A stretch of DNA of 64,000 nucleotides, taken from Burkholderiaceae bacterium. GTDB taxonomy: Bacteria; Pseudomonadota; Gammaproteobacteria; Burkholderiales; Burkholderiaceae_C. Location: positions 1,302,001 through 1,366,000 of the forward strand of contig CP126124.1 of NCBI GenBank assembly GCA_030123545.1, given 5' to 3'. Of the stretch, positions 8,526 through 16,879 are shown in pieces (position 1 is the first letter of the stretch; each line of letters starts with the position of its first letter). Both the position numbers and the translations under genes were made by a program. Under the pieces are notes generated by a model. It did no database searches. It worked only from the letters and a program-made list of their open reading frames with translations, and had not been told where the DNA came from.

Positions 8526-9437
8526 TCAGTCCGCAGCCGCCGAATCCGCTGCATCGGCCGGCGCCGGCGGGTCACTGGCCGCCGGCCGCACGGTGAGCCG
8601 CTCGCGCAGCGCCGTCTTGTCGGCGCTGCGCGCGAACTTGCTGTACTTGGAGAGTACCGTCACCAGCTGCGCGTAGATGCGCGGATTCGCGGCCAGGCAT
8701 TCGTGCTGCTCCAGGAAATCGGACTCGCCGGTGAAGTTGCCGACCAGGCCGCCGGCCTCGGCCACCAGCAGCGAGCCGGCCGCCACGTCCCAGGGTTGCA
8801 GGCCGCTTTCGAAAAAGCCGTCGGTGAAGCCGGCCGCGACATAGGCCAGGTCGATCGCGGCCGCGCCGGCGCGGCGCAAGCCGACGCAGCGCGGCATCAG
8901 CTCGTCCATCGTCAACTGGTAGCGCCGGAAGTCGTCGCCGGGGCGGAACGGAAATCCGGTCGCGAGCAGACTTTCGCCCAGGCGAAAGCGCTTGGACACG
9001 CGCAGGCGCCGGTCGTTCAGGTAGGCGCCGCGGCCCCGCGTCGCGGTGAACAGGTCGTTGCGGGTCGGGTCGTACACGACAGCCTGCTCGATGCGCCCGC
9101 GCACGCTCAATGCAATGCTCACCGCGTACACCGGAAAACCGTGGATGAAATTGGTGGTGCCGTCCAGCGGGTCGATGATCCAGACGTATTCGGAGTCCTT
9201 CGCGCCGTGCGCGCGGCCCGATTCCTCGGCCAGAATGCCGTGGCCCGGGTAGGCGGTGAGCAGCGTGTCGATGATCGTCGCTTCGCTCGCCTGGTCGACT
9301 TCGGTGACGAAGTCGTTCACCTGCTTTTGCGAGATGCGCACCGCTTCCACGTCGAGCGCCGCGCGATTGATGATCGCGCCGGCGGCGCGGGCGGCCTTCA
9401 CGGCCACGTTGAGCATGGGGTGCAGATTGGACGGCAT
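8526..9437 (-). CDS. suhB: Inositol-1-monophosphatase SuhB
   Basis: Mg2+-dependent inositol monophosphatase family member. In many proteobacteria SuhB also supports rRNA transcription antitermination. The chosen ATG (9435-9437, MPSNLHPMLNVAV) gives 303 residues. Metal-binding motifs are present: GILAEESG with E71 and E72, and IIDPLDGTTNF with D89, D92 and T94. WDVAAGSLLVAEAGG lies toward the C-terminus. The last 40 residues are an Ala/Asp/Pro-rich tail that is longer than in E. coli. Divergent to trmJ, 206 bp away. Confidence 0.93.
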   Translation of the reverse strand: MPSNLHPMLNVAVKAARAAGAIINRAALDVEAVRISQKQVNDFVTEVDQASEATIIDTLLTAYPGHGILAEESGRAHGAKDSEYVWIIDPLDGTTNFIHGFPVYAVSIALSVRGRIEQAVVYDPTRNDLFTATRGRGAYLNDRRLRVSKRFRLGESLLATGFPFRPGDDFRRYQLTMDELMPRCVGLRRAGAAAIDLAYVAAGFTDGFFESGLQPWDVAAGSLLVAEAGGLVGNFTGESDFLEQHECLAANPRIYAQLVTVLSKYSKFARSADKTALRERLTVRPAASDPPAPADAADSAAAD

Positions 9438-9643
9438 CGGTTGTGAGCCCAGGCCGCGGCGTGCTGCGGCTGCAGGGCGAAGAGCGAGGGGTCGCCCGGC
9501 GATGCGGGCGCGAACCGGCGATTTTACCCGGTGCGGACCGAGGCGGCCCACGTTGCCGCCGGCCGTACGGCGACAATCGCAGGGCACGCCATCGTTCGAT
9601 GGGTTCCATGGGTTCCCGACTTCCGGCATCCCCGTTTGCACCG

Positions 9644-10528
9644 ATGAAGACCCGATTCATCCTGATCGGCACCAGCCACGCCGGCAACGTCGGCGCCGCC
9701 GCGCGCGCGATCCGCACCATGGGGTTCGATGATCTGGTGCTGGTCGCGCCGCGCTGGCCTGACGTGCTGGGGCGCGAGGAGACCCGTGCGCGCGCCAGCG
9801 GCGCGACCGACGTGCTGGCGAAGGCGCGCGTCGTGGCAAAGCTGGACGAGGCGCTGGCCGGCATCACGCATTTGTGCGCCACCGCGATGACGCCGCGCGA
9901 CTTCGGCCCGCCGACCCGCGCGCCGCGCGCGCATTTCGAGATGCTCCTGAAACAGGAGCGTGATGTCGAAGCGGGATCTGGGCTATCGCCCGTTTTTTCT
10001 TTGGAATCCGGCGCCGGTGTCGCGTTCCTGTTCGGCCCGGAGCGCTACGGCCTCGCGAACGAGGACGTGTACCGCTGCCACGTTTGCCTGCGCATTCCGA
10101 CCGACCCGGGCCACGGCTCGCTGAACCTGGCGGCGGCGGTGCAGGTGATCGCGTATGAGTGGCGGCTCGCGCTGGGCGGCTTCGCCGAGTGGCACACAGA
10201 ATCGGCCGCGCACGCGACCCACGCGAAGATGGCTGATGCGCAGCAGGTCGCGGCGCTGCTTGCGCACTGGGCCGAGGCGCTGGTCGCGATCGGCTTCCTC
10301 GATCCGGCAGCGCCGAAGAAGCTGCTGCCGCGGCTGAACCGGCTCGCGAACCGCTTGCAGCTCACGCCGGCCGAGGTCGACATCCTGCGCGGCATCGCGC
10401 GCGCGGCGCTGGCCTCTGCGGCGCGTGCCGACGCGGGGGAAGGCGGCGCGCGGAACAAGGCGGGGAGGGCGCCGGACCGCGCCCGCGCCAAGCCTGGGCC
10501 GACGGCGAAGCTTCCGTCGAACCGCTAG
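9644..10528 (+). CDS. trmJ: tRNA (cytidine/uridine-2'-O-)-methyltransferase TrmJ with internal insertion
   Basis: SPOUT-class methyltransferase that 2'-O-methylates position 32 of tRNAs. The ATG at 9644 (MKTRFILIGTSHAGN) gives 294 residues. The knot motifs FLFGPERYGLANEDV and IPTDPGHGSLNLAAAVQVIAYEW are intact. Between the conserved PRDFGPPT region and the FLFG strand lies an extra stretch, about residues 100-119 (LLKQERDVEAGSGLSPVF). It has no counterpart I recall in the family and is encoded by an AT-rich palindromic repeat copy at 9941-10000. The frame is preserved and the insertion falls in a loop before the SAM knot, so the enzyme may still work. The C-terminal tail is Lys/Arg-rich. Confidence 0.92.
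   Translation: MKTRFILIGTSHAGNVGAAARAIRTMGFDDLVLVAPRWPDVLGREETRARASGATDVLAKARVVAKLDEALAGITHLCATAMTPRDFGPPTRAPRAHFEMLLKQERDVEAGSGLSPVFSLESGAGVAFLFGPERYGLANEDVYRCHVCLRIPTDPGHGSLNLAAAVQVIAYEWRLALGGFAEWHTESAAHATHAKMADAQQVAALLAHWAEALVAIGFLDPAAPKKLLPRLNRLANRLQLTPAEVDILRGIARAALASAARADAGEGGARNKAGRAPDRARAKPGPTAKLPSNR
9941..10000 (+). repeat. AT-rich palindromic element, copy inside trmJ
   Basis: The head is a perfect dyad GCTCCTG-AAA-CAGGAGC, followed by about 25 bp and then GGGC-TATC-GCCC-G-TTTTTT. The layout (palindromic head, GGGCT...GC, T-run) matches the copy between nirB and nirD. Codons in this stretch (CGT GAT, GGA TCT GGG CTA, GTT TTT TCT TTG GAA) contrast sharply with the surrounding GC-ending codons. 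The GGGC/GCCC hairpin plus six T residues also resembles a weak intrinsic terminator on the coding strand. Confidence 0.7.
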
Positions 10529-10538
10529 ACTCGCTCCC

Positions 10539-11312
10539 ATGTTTTCGCGGCTACGCTCCGACATCCAGTGCATCCTCGAGCGCGACCCGGCGGCGCGCAC
10601 CGGCTGGGAGGTGCTGACCTGTTATCCGGGGCTGCATGCGCTCGTCTTTCACCGCCGGGCGCACTGGTGCTGGAACCATGGCCTGAAATGGCTCGCGCGC
10701 TTTTTGTCGCACATCTCGCGCGGCCTGACCGGCATCGAGATCCATCCGGGCGCGAAGATCGGCGAGCGAGTGTTCTTCGACCATGCGATGGGCGTGGTGA
10801 TCGGCGAGACCGCCGAGGTCGGCGACGGCTGCACGATCTACCAGGGCGTGACGCTGGGCGGCACCTCGCTGTACAAGGGCACGAAACGGCACCCGACGCT
10901 GGGGCGCGACGTGGTGGTCAGCGCCGGCGCGAAGGTGCTCGGCGGCTTCGTCGTCGGCGACGGCGCGAAGATCGGCAGCAACGCGGTGGTGATCAAGCCG
11001 GTGCCGGCCGGCGCGACCGCGGTCGGCATCCCGGCGCGCATCATCCCGTCGAAGCACGGCGAGAGCGCGGACGTGACCGACCATCCGCCGAAGTTCTCGG
11101 CCTACGGCGTCACGCAGGAGGACGATCCGCTGAGCCAGGCGATGAAGGGGCTGATCGACAACGCCTCGTCGCACGAGCACCAGATCGCGCTGCTGTGGAC
11201 CGCGATCGAGACCCTGTCTCGGGAACGCACGACCGGCGGCTGCGTGCCGGCCGATGCGACCAAGAACGAGGCGTTCGAGGCCGAGCGGCTGAACCAGCTG
11301 GTCGGCAAATAG
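10539..11312 (+). CDS. cysE: Serine O-acetyltransferase CysE
   Basis: Acetylates L-serine with acetyl-CoA, the committed step of cysteine synthesis. The ATG at 10539, 10 bp after the trmJ stop, gives 257 residues starting MFSRLRSDIQCILERDP. A helical N-terminal part precedes a left-handed parallel beta helix built of hexapeptide repeats. The active-site region IHPGAKIGERVFFDHAMGVVIGETAEVGDG carries the catalytic Asp-His. The C-terminal tail after PARIIP is longer than in E. coli CysE. Probably co-transcribed with trmJ. Confidence 0.94.
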   Translation: MFSRLRSDIQCILERDPAARTGWEVLTCYPGLHALVFHRRAHWCWNHGLKWLARFLSHISRGLTGIEIHPGAKIGERVFFDHAMGVVIGETAEVGDGCTIYQGVTLGGTSLYKGTKRHPTLGRDVVVSAGAKVLGGFVVGDGAKIGSNAVVIKPVPAGATAVGIPARIIPSKHGESADVTDHPPKFSAYGVTQEDDPLSQAMKGLIDNASSHEHQIALLWTAIETLSRERTTGGCVPADATKNEAFEAERLNQLVGK

Positions 11313-11329
11313 CGGCGTATCAGTTGCCC

Positions 11330-11490
11330 GCGCCGCATGCCACCTGCGGCGCGTGAAATGCAAAGGAGCGAAAGGCCGCAGAGCAGGCCAAGCGGGAACA
11401 GCCGCGGAGCGGGCTATGCCCGGCCGCTGGCTGTGCCCCCTTGCAGGGGGTTGGCGAAGCGACACGAAGTGCGCGCAGCCTGGGGGTGGT
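11330..11490 (+). repeat. Convergent-gene intergenic repeat, copy 1
   Basis: About 160 bp filling the gap between the convergent cysE and mogA genes. In order it has a GCGCCGCA...GCGGCGC hairpin, GTGAAATGCAAAGGAGCGAA, a GC-rich middle, CCCCCTTGCAGGGGG hairpin, TTGGCGAAGCGACACGAAGTG and a CCTGGGGGTGG end that touches the mogA stop codon at 11491. Nearly the same sequence recurs at 29077-29238 and, inverted, at 14267-14385. Confidence 0.9.
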
Positions 11491-12090
11491 TCACCGCTTC
11501 GGCCGGAACGCCTTGCACACCGCCTCGTCGGTTTCGAGGTACGGACCACCGATCAGGTCGACGCAGTACGGCACCGCGGCGAAGATGCCGGCGACCAGGG
11601 TCTTGCCCGCGTCGTCCTTCAGCCCTTCCAGCGTTTCCTGGATCGCCTTCGGTTGCCCCGGCAGGTTGATGATCAGCGAGCGGTCGCGCACCACCGCGCA
11701 TTGGCGCGACAGGATCGCGGTCGGCACGAAATGCAGGCTGATCTGGCGCATCTGCTCGCCGAAGCCCGGCATCAGCTTGTGCGCGACCGCCAGCGTCGCC
11801 TCCGGCGTCACGTCGCGCGGCGCCGGCCCGGTGCCGCCGGTGGTCAGCACCAGCGCGCAGCCGGCGTCGACCAGCTCGATCAGCGCGGCGCTGATCCCCG
11901 CCTGCTCGTCGGGGATCAGCCGCGGCTCGAACGCGATCGGGTTCTTCAGCACGCGTGTGAGCCAGTCGCGCAGCGCGGGCAGCCCCTTGTCTTCATAGAC
12001 GCCGCTCGATGCGCGGTCGCTGACCGAGACGATACCGATCCGGACCAGGTCGTAGGGGCTGGTCTGACTTTTGTGTTGCGGGCTGCTCAT
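11491..12090 (-). CDS. mog: Molybdopterin adenylyltransferase MogA
   Basis: Adenylylates molybdopterin before Mo insertion, a cofactor used by the molybdenum enzyme NasA in this window. The ATG at 12088-12090 overlaps the yjgA stop as ATGA. The frame remains open for over 2 kb upstream, but that is antisense to pmbA. The 199-residue product has the MoCF-binding motifs LTTGGTGPAPRDVTPEAT near residue 80-100 and IINLPGQPKAIQE near 145-160. Confidence 0.93.
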   Translation of the reverse strand: MSSPQHKSQTSPYDLVRIGIVSVSDRASSGVYEDKGLPALRDWLTRVLKNPIAFEPRLIPDEQAGISAALIELVDAGCALVLTTGGTGPAPRDVTPEATLAVAHKLMPGFGEQMRQISLHFVPTAILSRQCAVVRDRSLIINLPGQPKAIQETLEGLKDDAGKTLVAGIFAAVPYCVDLIGGPYLETDEAVCKAFRPKR

Positions 12091-12755
12091 TGTCGTTGCG
12101 CCGTCGGCGCGGCGTCCTGGTCGGTGGTCGAGTCGGGCGAAGTCTGCGCGCCGAGCTGCTCCATCAGCAACCGGAACAGCTCGCGGTAGGCACGGCCGTG
12201 GCGTGGCACCACGCCGGCGTGCCGGGCGGCCGGCTCGGCGATCGCGTCGCGCCGCGCCTGGCGGATCAGCGCGCGCAACTGCTGCGCGTCGGTTTGGCTG
12301 TGCTCGGCGAGCCAGCGCGCCAGCGCCGCGTCGCCTGTGAGCAGCGCGTCGCGCCACTGCTCCGCCCGATGCAGCGCGAGCGTGTCCTGCGCCGAACCGC
12401 GCCGCTGCTCTTGCAGCAGTGCACGGATCGCGTCCGGCAGGCCCAAAGGCAGGCGCCGCATCAGTTTGCCGATGTACTGCATCTGGCGACGTCGGCCTTC
12501 GAAATCGGTGATGCGATCGGCTTCGCGCAATGCGTCCTGCAAAGCCTCCGGCAGTGCGAGCCGCGCGCGCAGTTCGGCGCGCAGGTCGAGCAATTCTTCG
12601 CCAAGCCGCTGCAGTTCGGTGCTCTCGCGCTTTTTCGCGGTTCTGCTGGTCGCGTCGTCGCCGAGCCGTTCGCGCTTGAGTTGCAGGTCGAGTTCGCTGC
12701 CCTCGGCGACGAACTGGCCGCGCACGAAATAGCCCTTCGTCGGTTTGCGTGACAT
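12087..12755 (-). CDS. darP: Ribosome-associated protein DarP (YjgA, DUF615)
   Basis: DUF615 protein linked to late 50S assembly in E. coli. The ATG at 12753-12755 (MSRKPTKGYFVRG) gives 222 residues. It is highly charged and mostly helical, with the family core around ALREADRITDFEGRRRQMQY and GKLMRRLPLG. An upstream ATG at 12884 would overlap the divergent pmbA start region and lacks family character. Overlaps mogA by 4 nt (ATGA), so the two are translationally coupled. Confidence 0.92.
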   Translation of the reverse strand: MSRKPTKGYFVRGQFVAEGSELDLQLKRERLGDDATSRTAKKRESTELQRLGEELLDLRAELRARLALPEALQDALREADRITDFEGRRRQMQYIGKLMRRLPLGLPDAIRALLQEQRRGSAQDTLALHRAEQWRDALLTGDAALARWLAEHSQTDAQQLRALIRQARRDAIAEPAARHAGVVPRHGRAYRELFRLLMEQLGAQTSPDSTTDQDAAPTAQRQ

Positions 12756-12858
12756 GGTCGAGATGCGGCGGCGATCTGGTGCGGTGATGCGGTGCGGCGC
12801 AGGCCCATTTCGGTCGCGCTGATGCTGCATTCGCGGCCCAAGTATCATAGCTTTCGAC

Positions 12859-14265
12859 ATGAAAGCATCCACGAGAGCATCCACTTCGGGCCGGACGTCG
12901 GGCGACGCCGCCAGCGGCTTCAGCTACAGCCGTCCCTATTTCGAAGACTTGGTCGATCGCGCGCTCGCCCATGCGAAACGGCTCGGCGCGAGCGATGCCG
13001 GCGCCGAGGCCTCCGAGGGCTGCGGCCTCACGGTGTCGGTGCGCAAGGGAGAGCTCGAGAACGTCGAGCGCAACCGTGACAAGTCGCTGGGCGTGACGGT
13101 TTACGTCGGCCGGCGCCGCGGCAACGCCAGCACCTCTGACTTTTCGGAGGCCGCGATCGAGCAGACCGTGCAGGCCGCGTACGACATCGCGCGCTTCACC
13201 GCCGACGACCCCGCCGCCGGCCTGCCCGACGCCGACGACATCGCCGCCGAGCAGCCGGACCTGGACCTGTTCCACCCCTGGGCGCTCGGCAGCGAAGAGG
13301 CCAGCGCGCTGGCGCTGCGCTGCGAAGCCGCTGCGCTCGCGACCGACCCGCGCATCACGAACAGTGAGGGCGCGAGCGTGTCGGCGCAGCAGTCGCAGTT
13401 CTTCAGCGCGCACACGCACGGCTTTCGCGGTGGCTACGCGAGCTCGCGCCACAGCCTTTCGGTCGCGCCGATTGCGTCGTCTCCGGGGCAGCGCCAGGAC
13501 ATGCAGCGCGACGCCTGGTACAGCTCGATGCGCTCGCCGGATGAGCTTGCGTCGCCGGAGGCGGTCGGCCGCTACGCCGCCGAACGGGCCTTGAGCCGTC
13601 TGAAGTCGCGCAAGATCGCGACCACCGAATGCCCGGTGCTGTTCGAGTCGCCGCTGGCCGCCGGGCTGCTCGGCGCGTTGGTGCAGGCGGTGAGCGGCGG
13701 CGCGCTGTACCGGCGCAGCAGCTTCCTGCTCGACTCGCTGGGCAAGCCGGTGCTGGCCCCGCATGTCGATGTGCAGGAAGACCCGTTCGTGCGCCGCGGC
13801 AAGGGCAGTGCGCCGTTCGACGACGAGGGGGTGCGGGTGGCGCCGCGCAAAGTGGTCGACGCAGGCCGGCTCGAAGGCTATTTTCTGAGTACCTATTCGG
13901 CGCGCAAGCTCGGCATGAAGACGACCGGCAACGCCGGCGGCTCGCACAACCTGACGATGACCTCGCGCCTGACCGCGCCCGGCGACGACCTGGACGCGAT
14001 GCTCGCCAAGCTCGGCACCGGCCTGTTCGTGATCGAGCTGATGGGCCAGGGCGTCAACTACGTGACCGGCGACTATTCGCGTGGCGCGAGCGGCTTCTGG
14101 GTCGAGCGCGGGCGCATCGCGTACCCGGTGGAAGAGATCACGATCGCCGGCAATCTGCAGGGCATGCTGCTCGGCATCACCGCGATCGGCGCCGACCGCT
14201 ACAACCACGGCGCGAAGACGGTCGGCTCGGTGCTGGTGAACCGGATGAAGGTCGCCGGGAGCTGA
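12859..14265 (+). CDS. pmbA: Metalloprotease PmbA/TldE
   Basis: TldD/TldE family partner subunit that processes peptides such as microcin precursors and antitoxins. The protein has 468 residues, near family length, starting at the ATG at 12859. It shows SVRKGELENVERNRDKSLG in the N-terminal domain and the conserved C-terminal block with NLTMTSR and ELMGQGVNYVTGDYSRGASGFWVE. TldE lacks the metal site of TldD. No tldD is in the window. Divergent from yjgA, the conserved Burkholderiales arrangement. Confidence 0.93.
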   Translation: MKASTRASTSGRTSGDAASGFSYSRPYFEDLVDRALAHAKRLGASDAGAEASEGCGLTVSVRKGELENVERNRDKSLGVTVYVGRRRGNASTSDFSEAAIEQTVQAAYDIARFTADDPAAGLPDADDIAAEQPDLDLFHPWALGSEEASALALRCEAAALATDPRITNSEGASVSAQQSQFFSAHTHGFRGGYASSRHSLSVAPIASSPGQRQDMQRDAWYSSMRSPDELASPEAVGRYAAERALSRLKSRKIATTECPVLFESPLAAGLLGALVQAVSGGALYRRSSFLLDSLGKPVLAPHVDVQEDPFVRRGKGSAPFDDEGVRVAPRKVVDAGRLEGYFLSTYSARKLGMKTTGNAGGSHNLTMTSRLTAPGDDLDAMLAKLGTGLFVIELMGQGVNYVTGDYSRGASGFWVERGRIAYPVEEITIAGNLQGMLLGITAIGADRYNHGAKTVGSVLVNRMKVAGS

Positions 14266-14266
14266 A

Positions 14267-14385
14267 CTCACCCCCAGGCTGCGCGCTACTAGCGTGTCGC
14301 TTCGCCAACCCCCTGCGAGGGGGCACACTCAGCGGTCCGGCCAAGCCGGCCCCGCGAGTGTCCCTGCATGGCCCGCGGCCCATCG
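14267..14385 (-). repeat. Convergent-gene intergenic repeat, copy 3 (inverted)
   Basis: Inverted copy of the 11330-11490 and 29077-29238 repeats. Read on the minus strand it has GGACAC, GCCGGCTTGGCCGG, GTGCCCCCTCGCAGGGGG, TTGGCGAAGCGACACG and CCTGGGGGTG. Its GGGGGTG end begins within about 2 bp of the pmbA stop codon. It lies between convergent pmbA and the dihydrofolate-reductase-like gene. The CCCCC/GGGGG stem could end transcription from both sides. The far end near 14385 is approximate. Confidence 0.85.
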
Positions 14386-14439
14386 CTACCTCATGCAACC
14401 GTGCGCTGTGCGCCAGCCTCGATGCGGACCCAGCTGCAA

Positions 14440-15087
14440 TCAGCCGCGCTTCGCTATGAACAAATGGGTCGCGCGCTCGCCGGCGACCTGCTGCACGCAT
14501 TCGTAGCCGAGTGCGCGCAGATCGATGCCCTGCAGCAGATGCTCGCCGCGGCCGAGCAACACTGGCCGCACCGCGAGGTGCATCTCGTCGATGAGCCGCG
14601 CGCGCAGGAACTGGCGTACCGTGGCCACGCCGCCGCCGAGGCGCACATCACGGCCGCCGGCCGCGGCGCGGGCCTGGGTCAATGCCGAGTGGATGCCGTC
14701 GGTGACGAAGCGGAACTCGGTGCCGCCGGCCATGCGAAGCGGCGCGCGCGCATGGTGTGTCAGCACGAACACCGGCACGTGGTACGGCGGCTCTTCGCCC
14801 CACCAGCCGCGCCAGCTCTCGTCCGGCCACGGCCCGCGCACCGGGCCGAACATGTTGCGCCCGAGGATCCAGGCGCCGATGTTCTCGAATCCGCGCACCG
14901 CCGCCGCGTTGTCGACGCCGGTCTCGCCGCCGTCCTGCCCGTGCATGCTGCGCCAGACGCGGCTGTGGAAGAACCACTCCATCAGCTCCGGGCCGTTCAC
15001 GCCGAGCGGGTTCTGCAGATCCTGCCCGGTTCCGGCGCCGAATCCGTCGATCGAGATCGCAAAGCTCTGGACCCGGAGTCTGGACAT
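14440..15087 (-). CDS. Dihydrofolate reductase / RibD C-terminal domain family protein
   Basis: A 215-residue protein of the RibD_C/DHFR-like superfamily. It opens with MSRLRVQSFAISIDGFGAG, a typical beta strand plus SLDG-like motif. It continues with GAWILGRNMF and LGGGVATVRQFLRARLIDEM, the NADPH-binding and dimerisation segments. The family includes riboflavin reductases and many proteins of unknown substrate, so no reaction is assigned. It lies 23 bp downstream of yqeY on the same strand and may be read through from it. Confidence 0.8.
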   Translation of the reverse strand: MSRLRVQSFAISIDGFGAGTGQDLQNPLGVNGPELMEWFFHSRVWRSMHGQDGGETGVDNAAAVRGFENIGAWILGRNMFGPVRGPWPDESWRGWWGEEPPYHVPVFVLTHHARAPLRMAGGTEFRFVTDGIHSALTQARAAAGGRDVRLGGGVATVRQFLRARLIDEMHLAVRPVLLGRGEHLLQGIDLRALGYECVQQVAGERATHLFIAKRG

Positions 15088-15110
15088 GGTGTTCGCGCCC
15101 CGGAGACGCC

Positions 15111-15557
15111 CTATTGCGCCAGTGCCGCCTTGACCGCGGCCGACACCTGGGCCATATCGGCGCGGCCGGCGAGTCGAGTCTTGACCGCACCCATCACGCG
15201 GCCCATGTCGCCGGGGCCCTTCGCGCCCAGCTCGGCGACGATCGCGCGCACCTCGGCCGCGATCTCGTCGGCACCGAGCCGTGCCGGCAGGTAGCCCTCG
15301 AGCACCGCGATCTCCGCCGTCTCCTTGTCGGCCAGATCGGTGCGGCCGGCCTGGCTGAACGCGGCGATCGAGTCGCGCCGCTGCTTGATCAGCTTGTCGA
15401 GGAGCGCGATCACGGCCGGGTCGTCGACGACCACGCGCTCGTCGACCTCCTTCTGCTTGATCGCCGCCAGCAGCAGCCGGATCGTGCCGAGACGCGCGCT
15501 GTCCTTCGCGCGCATCGCGGTCTTCATGTCTTCGGTGATCTGGTCTCTCAGCGGCAT
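15111..15557 (-). CDS. yqeY: GatB/YqeY domain protein
   Basis: The 148-residue protein has the YqeY fold related to the tail of the GatB amidotransferase subunit, which binds tRNA. Its cellular role is uncertain. The ATG at 15555-15557 follows an AGGAG ribosome site. Motifs are IKQKEVDERV and EIAVLEGYLPARL near residue 90, and GPGDMGRVMGAVKTRLAGRA near 115-135. It is downstream of rpsU in the common rpsU-yqeY pairing, but dnaG and rpoD do not follow. Confidence 0.93.
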   Translation of the reverse strand: MPLRDQITEDMKTAMRAKDSARLGTIRLLLAAIKQKEVDERVVVDDPAVIALLDKLIKQRRDSIAAFSQAGRTDLADKETAEIAVLEGYLPARLGADEIAAEVRAIVAELGAKGPGDMGRVMGAVKTRLAGRADMAQVSAAVKAALAQ

Positions 15558-15618
15558 GCTCGGCTCCTGTCTTGTCCCGTTCTTATGGCGCATCCTGCGC
15601 CGCGGGGCGCAAGGGTCC

Positions 15619-15656
15619 AAAAAGCAAGGCCCGCCAGAGCATCCCCGGGCGAGCCT
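15619..15656 (-). terminator. Intrinsic terminator between rpsU and yqeY
   Basis: Read on the minus strand, AGGCTCGCC pairs with GGCGGGCCT (9 bp, one G-U pair) around a 12-nt loop and is followed by TGCTTTTT. It lies 81 bp past the rpsU stop and 62 bp before yqeY, so it probably limits transcription of yqeY relative to rpsU. Confidence 0.7.
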
Positions 15657-15736
15657 CATCTGACCGCCATGGCCGCCATCGGCAGGCCGCGTGGGCGGCT
15701 CCCGATGCCCGGCTCAAGCTGTCGCGTGTCGTCGAC

Positions 15737-15949
15737 TCAGTACAGCTTCTTCGGAAGCTGCATCGAGCGAATGCGCTTGTAGTTGCGCTTGACCGCGGCT
15801 GCCTTCTTGCGCTTGCGCTCGGACGTCGGCTTTTCGTAGAACTCGCGCGCACGCAGCTCGGTCAGCAGACCGAGTTTTTCGATGGTGCGCTTGAAGCGGC
15901 GCAGGGCGACGTCGAACGGCTCGTTTTCTTTCAGACGGATGGCGGTCAT
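15737..15949 (-). CDS. rpsU: 30S ribosomal protein bS21
   Basis: Small-subunit protein S21, which helps initiate translation. The ATG at 15947-15949 gives 70 residues: MTAIRLKENEPFDVALRRF, then the basic helix region KPTSERKRKKAAAVKRNY, the standard betaproteobacterial length. A longer upstream frame exists but adds non-conserved residues. A possible promoter -10 on the minus strand, TAGAAT, lies at 16070-16065. Confidence 0.97.
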   Translation of the reverse strand: MTAIRLKENEPFDVALRRFKRTIEKLGLLTELRAREFYEKPTSERKRKKAAAVKRNYKRIRSMQLPKKLY

Positions 15950-16094
15950 CGGCGAAGGGTGTCCAAACTGTGTCGACGAGGGCTGGCCGGAAACCCGGAC
16001 CAGCCTTGCGCGACGGTCGAATCGAATGTTCTGCCCAAAAGGGGCAATGCCTGTGGAACCAGGTATTCTAACCGGTCCCGGGCGGCCTTCGCAT

Positions 16095-16114
16095 GCTTCG
16101 TTCCCGAGCGAAGC
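16095..16114. promoter_or_regulatory. Inverted repeat in the rpsU / regulator divergent region
   Basis: GCTTCG-TTCCCGAG-CGAAGC is a 6-bp inverted repeat lying 31 bp before the ArsR-like gene and just upstream of a TAGAAT-like -10 for rpsU. It could be an operator for the regulator, which commonly controls its own promoter, but this is a guess from position. Confidence 0.25.
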
Positions 16115-16145
16115 GTCGGCCGCGCGGCTGCGGCACACTGCGACG

Positions 16146-16868
16146 ATGAACACGAACCAGATCGCGCATATCGCTGCGCTGATCGGCGAGGCGGCCCGTA
16201 CCGGCATGCTGATCGCGCTGGGCGACGGGCGCGCATTGACCGCGCACGAGCTGGCCCAAGCCGGCCGCGTTTCGCCGGCGACCGCGAGCCGCCATCTGGC
16301 GCTGATGGTCGAGGCGGGGTTGCTGGTGGTCGAGAGTCAGGGGCGGCACCGCTACCACCGGATTGCGTCGGTCGAGGTCGCGCGCCTGCTCGAAGGGCTG
16401 ATGCAACTGGCCGCGCGGCAGGTGCCCGCGCCGCGGCCGGTGGTCGTCGGCCCGCGCGATGCCGCGCTGCGCCGGGCGCGCACCTGCTACGACCACATCG
16501 CCGGGCGCCTGGGGGTCGCGATCGCCGCGCACCTGCTGGAGCAGCGCGCGATCGCGTTCGACGACGAGGCCGGCGGCCGGGTAACCGAGCGCGCCGCCAC
16601 GGTGCTGGAGCCGCTCGGTCTGGCGGCGCAGGCGGGATTGACGCAGGGTCCGGCGCGGCGTCCGCTGTGCCGGCCCTGCCTGGACTGGAGCGAGCGGCGT
16701 GCCCATGTCGCGGGGCGGCTGGGCACGCTGTTGTGCACGCACTGCCTGGAGCGCGGCTGGCTGCGCCGTGCTCGCGAATCGCGCGCGCTCGAGATCACGC
16801 CGCGCGGCACGGTGGCACTGTCCGGCTGGCTCGGGCCGGCGCGCTGGCGCGAGATCGTCGAAGGCTGA
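16146..16868 (+). CDS. ArsR-like helix-turn-helix transcriptional regulator
   Basis: A 240-residue regulator. Residues about 10-80 form a winged helix-turn-helix of ArsR type, with LTAHELAQAGRVSPATASRH as helix-turn-helix and GLLVVESQGRHRYHRI as wing. A longer C-terminal domain holds paired cysteines (LCRPCLDW and LCTHCLERGW) that could bind a metal or act as a redox sensor. No metal resistance or target gene is adjacent. The ATG at 16146 is the first in frame after the divergent intergenic region. Confidence 0.85.
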   Translation: MNTNQIAHIAALIGEAARTGMLIALGDGRALTAHELAQAGRVSPATASRHLALMVEAGLLVVESQGRHRYHRIASVEVARLLEGLMQLAARQVPAPRPVVVGPRDAALRRARTCYDHIAGRLGVAIAAHLLEQRAIAFDDEAGGRVTERAATVLEPLGLAAQAGLTQGPARRPLCRPCLDWSERRAHVAGRLGTLLCTHCLERGWLRRARESRALEITPRGTVALSGWLGPARWREIVEG

Positions 16869-16879
16869 CGGGCCGCTGG

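Noticed and set aside
11491..14328. Very long open frame antisense to pmbA
   Set aside because: It extends more than 2 kb upstream of the real mogA start only because of the high GC content. Its residues have no family character and pmbA on the other strand is clearly coding.
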